Of a DNA stretch of 14,551 nucleotides, positions 13,525 through 14,551 are shown piece by piece (position 1 is the first letter of the stretch; each line of letters opens with the position of its first letter). The notes beneath the pieces were generated by a model. It saw only the letters and a program-made list of their open reading frames with translations. It did not search any database and was not told the origin of the DNA. A program made the translations under genes and the position numbers. Origin of the DNA: JAEUIZ01 sp046155605 (GTDB lineage: Bacteria > Planctomycetota > Phycisphaerae > Phycisphaerales > UBA1924). The stretch lies in the NCBI GenBank assembly GCA_046155605.1, contig JBJXFQ010000065.1, positions 1 to 14,551 of the forward strand. Direction: 5' to 3'.

Positions 13525-14551
13525 TCAGCGCCGCCGTCGGCGCGACGCGAAGAGCGCGAGGAAGGCGAGCGCGGCTCCCGAGCCCGGCGCGGGCACAAAC
13601 GTCCACACCACGGCCTGCGTGATCCCCTGCCGATCCATGAAGCCCGCGATGTAATACACGCCGTTGGCCTCGCCGATGGCCCGCGCCACCGAGTAACTCG
13701 TGTCCGGCGGCAAGAACGCCTGAAGGTCCACCCACGACTCAGGCGTGCCGAACCAGGCCGCGGCCCGCCCGAAGAACGCGCCGGGCGCGCTCACAGCCCC
13801 CACCTGCATCCAGCCGTTGGTGTCCCAGGCGATCGAGCCGCCCTGCGCGCCGAAGGGGTTGAGGTTGACGAAACTCTCCGCCGTGCCGCGCCAGAGGCCG
13901 GCGACGGTCTGCCCGGTGCCGATGTCCCCCGCCGCGCCGACCTGCTGGTCGCCGCCGATGGCGGCCAGCGCAGTGCTGTAGTTAGGGAACGGATTCAGAT
14001 TCACATAAGAACTCGGCGTCCCGAACCACATGGCGGCCTGGGTGCGCGAGCCTCCCGGCGGATAGATCGCGCCGACCTGGCGCGTGCCGTCGGTGTCATA
14101 GAGCAGGGCGCGGGAGATGCCGGGCGGGTTCATGATGATGGGCGCGCTTGCGGGAGTCGGCCAGAGAATGGCGGTGTCGGGAATGTTCCCGACGCGTCCT
14201 TGACCCACGATCTGTTCACCTGCCATGCCAAAGGGCCTCACGAACCCCTGGTTCATTCCGGCAGGCACAGTAAGGTCGATCCGCGTTTCCCACGATCCGT
14301 TCCAGACACAAGGGATTTGACCGACTTTGCCGGCTTGGCGATTGCCGCTCATCGCCAGCACTTCGCCGCTTTGCTCAGGTTGGCCGGGATTCGCCAGATC
14401 CGTCCACGATGCGGCAGACCCAGCCCAATAGCCGGGCCGCAGGTTGAATCCGTTGAGTGCCCGGCGGCGTCCGCCTTGGAGCGCGCCGGCACCTGCTACC
14501 GCGTCTGAATACCAGTCCCCCGGGGTGTACAACAGCGTTGCGGACCATTGC
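13525..14551 (-). CDS. Repeat-containing surface protein with PEP-CTERM-like tail, N-terminus beyond window
   Basis: A partial exported protein: 341 residues are visible and the frame is still open at the right edge (QWSATLLYTPGDWYSDAV), so the true start is outside; a TTG at 14532 is only internal. The body is built of repeats of roughly 50-60 residues with the pattern QVG-x...A-x-W-x-GT-x-(E/S)S-(F/Y/W)-V-(N/D)-L-(N/Q) (AAMWFGTPSSYVNLNPF, AGLWRGTAESFVNLNPF, AAAWFGTPESWVDLQAF), likely beta-propeller blades of the HAF/kelch-like kind. The C-terminus VPAPGSGAALAFLALFASRRRRR is a short Pro-rich motif, a hydrophobic helix and five Arg, the layout of PEP-CTERM-type sorting signals, with VPAP in place of VPEP. 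It should be sorted at the membrane and displayed or released. The ligand and role are unknown. Confidence 0.87.
   Translation of the reverse strand, partial: QWSATLLYTPGDWYSDAVAGAGALQGGRRRALNGFNLRPGYWAGSAASWTDLANPGQPEQSGEVLAMSGNRQAGKVGQIPCVWNGSWETRIDLTVPAGMNQGFVRPFGMAGEQIVGQGRVGNIPDTAILWPTPASAPIIMNPPGISRALLYDTDGTRQVGAIYPPGGSRTQAAMWFGTPSSYVNLNPFPNYSTALAAIGGDQQVGAAGDIGTGQTVAGLWRGTAESFVNLNPFGAQGGSIAWDTNGWMQVGAVSAPGAFFGRAAAWFGTPESWVDLQAFLPPDTSYSVARAIGEANGVYYIAGFMDRQGITQAVVWTFVPAPGSGAALAFLALFASRRRRR
13528..13543. terminator. Hairpin at the clpP2 / surface-protein convergent junction
   Basis: A perfect 6-bp stem GCGCCG (13528-13533) / CGGCGC (13538-13543) with loop CCGT lies 11 bases after the clpP2 stop. 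It also encodes the Arg tail of the convergent gene, so the symmetry may be partly a by-product of Arg codons. There is no T run, so terminator function is tentative. Confidence 0.25.

Noticed and set aside
14530..14532. TTG codon as the start of the PEP-CTERM-like protein
   Set aside because: The frame continues open to the window edge with plausible residues and there is no signal peptide after the TTG, so the true start lies outside.

Overview
This is a GC-rich bacterial segment that looks like a planctomycete of the Phycisphaerae/Phycisphaerales group. The assignment rests on lineage-flavoured features seen together: a secreted protein ending in two 'NCDGS...FxCFLNRF' dockerin-like repeats, a cell-surface protein ending in a VPAPG-hydrophobic-RRRRR sorting tail, a prepilin-like protein with a late 'FVDGH' motif, and an adjacent pair of non-identical ClpP genes. 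No sequence search was possible, so the taxonomy is inference.

Layout. Positions 1-471 hold at most the tail of an unknown gene (2-127) and then a gene-free stretch with two 43-bp direct repeats that each contain a hairpin. Positions 472-4578 (minus strand) are a tight three-gene signalling operon, read in the order DNA-binding response regulator (HTH then receiver), HDOD-histidine kinase, and degenerate-receiver/GAF protein. Divergent from it at 4781-5269 (plus) is a small NTF2/SnoaL-like protein with a very lysine-rich N-terminus. Positions 5286-7388 (minus) encode a large exported protein of unknown function. Divergent from that is trpE (7441-9057, plus), anthranilate synthase component I, which carries a short compositionally odd in-frame insertion. 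Positions 9114-10895 (minus) encode the dockerin-tailed exported protein. Divergent from it, across a striking 54-bp inverted repeat, is a prepilin-like protein (10999-12006, plus). Two tandem ATP-dependent protease subunits follow, clpP1 (12262-12840) and clpP2 (12888-13517), both plus. The window ends inside a minus-strand surface protein with a PEP-CTERM-like tail (13525 to beyond the right edge).

How it fits together. The operon at 472-4578 is self-consistent as a two-component pathway: one kinase with an intact phospho-histidine box, one receiver with an intact phospho-aspartate attached to a DNA-binding domain, and one receiver-like domain that has lost every phosphotransfer residue. 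ClpP1 and ClpP2 probably assemble into one mixed protease, since one has a normal active-site motif and the other an altered one. The remaining genes are housekeeping (trpE) or cell-envelope/secreted proteins. The most unusual non-coding signal is the symmetric element at 10930-10983, placed where both divergent promoters should be. The three convergent gene junctions are very tight (16, 56 and 7 bp) and each has a hairpin that could end transcription in both directions. I saw no tRNA, rRNA, CRISPR array, insertion sequence or phage gene.
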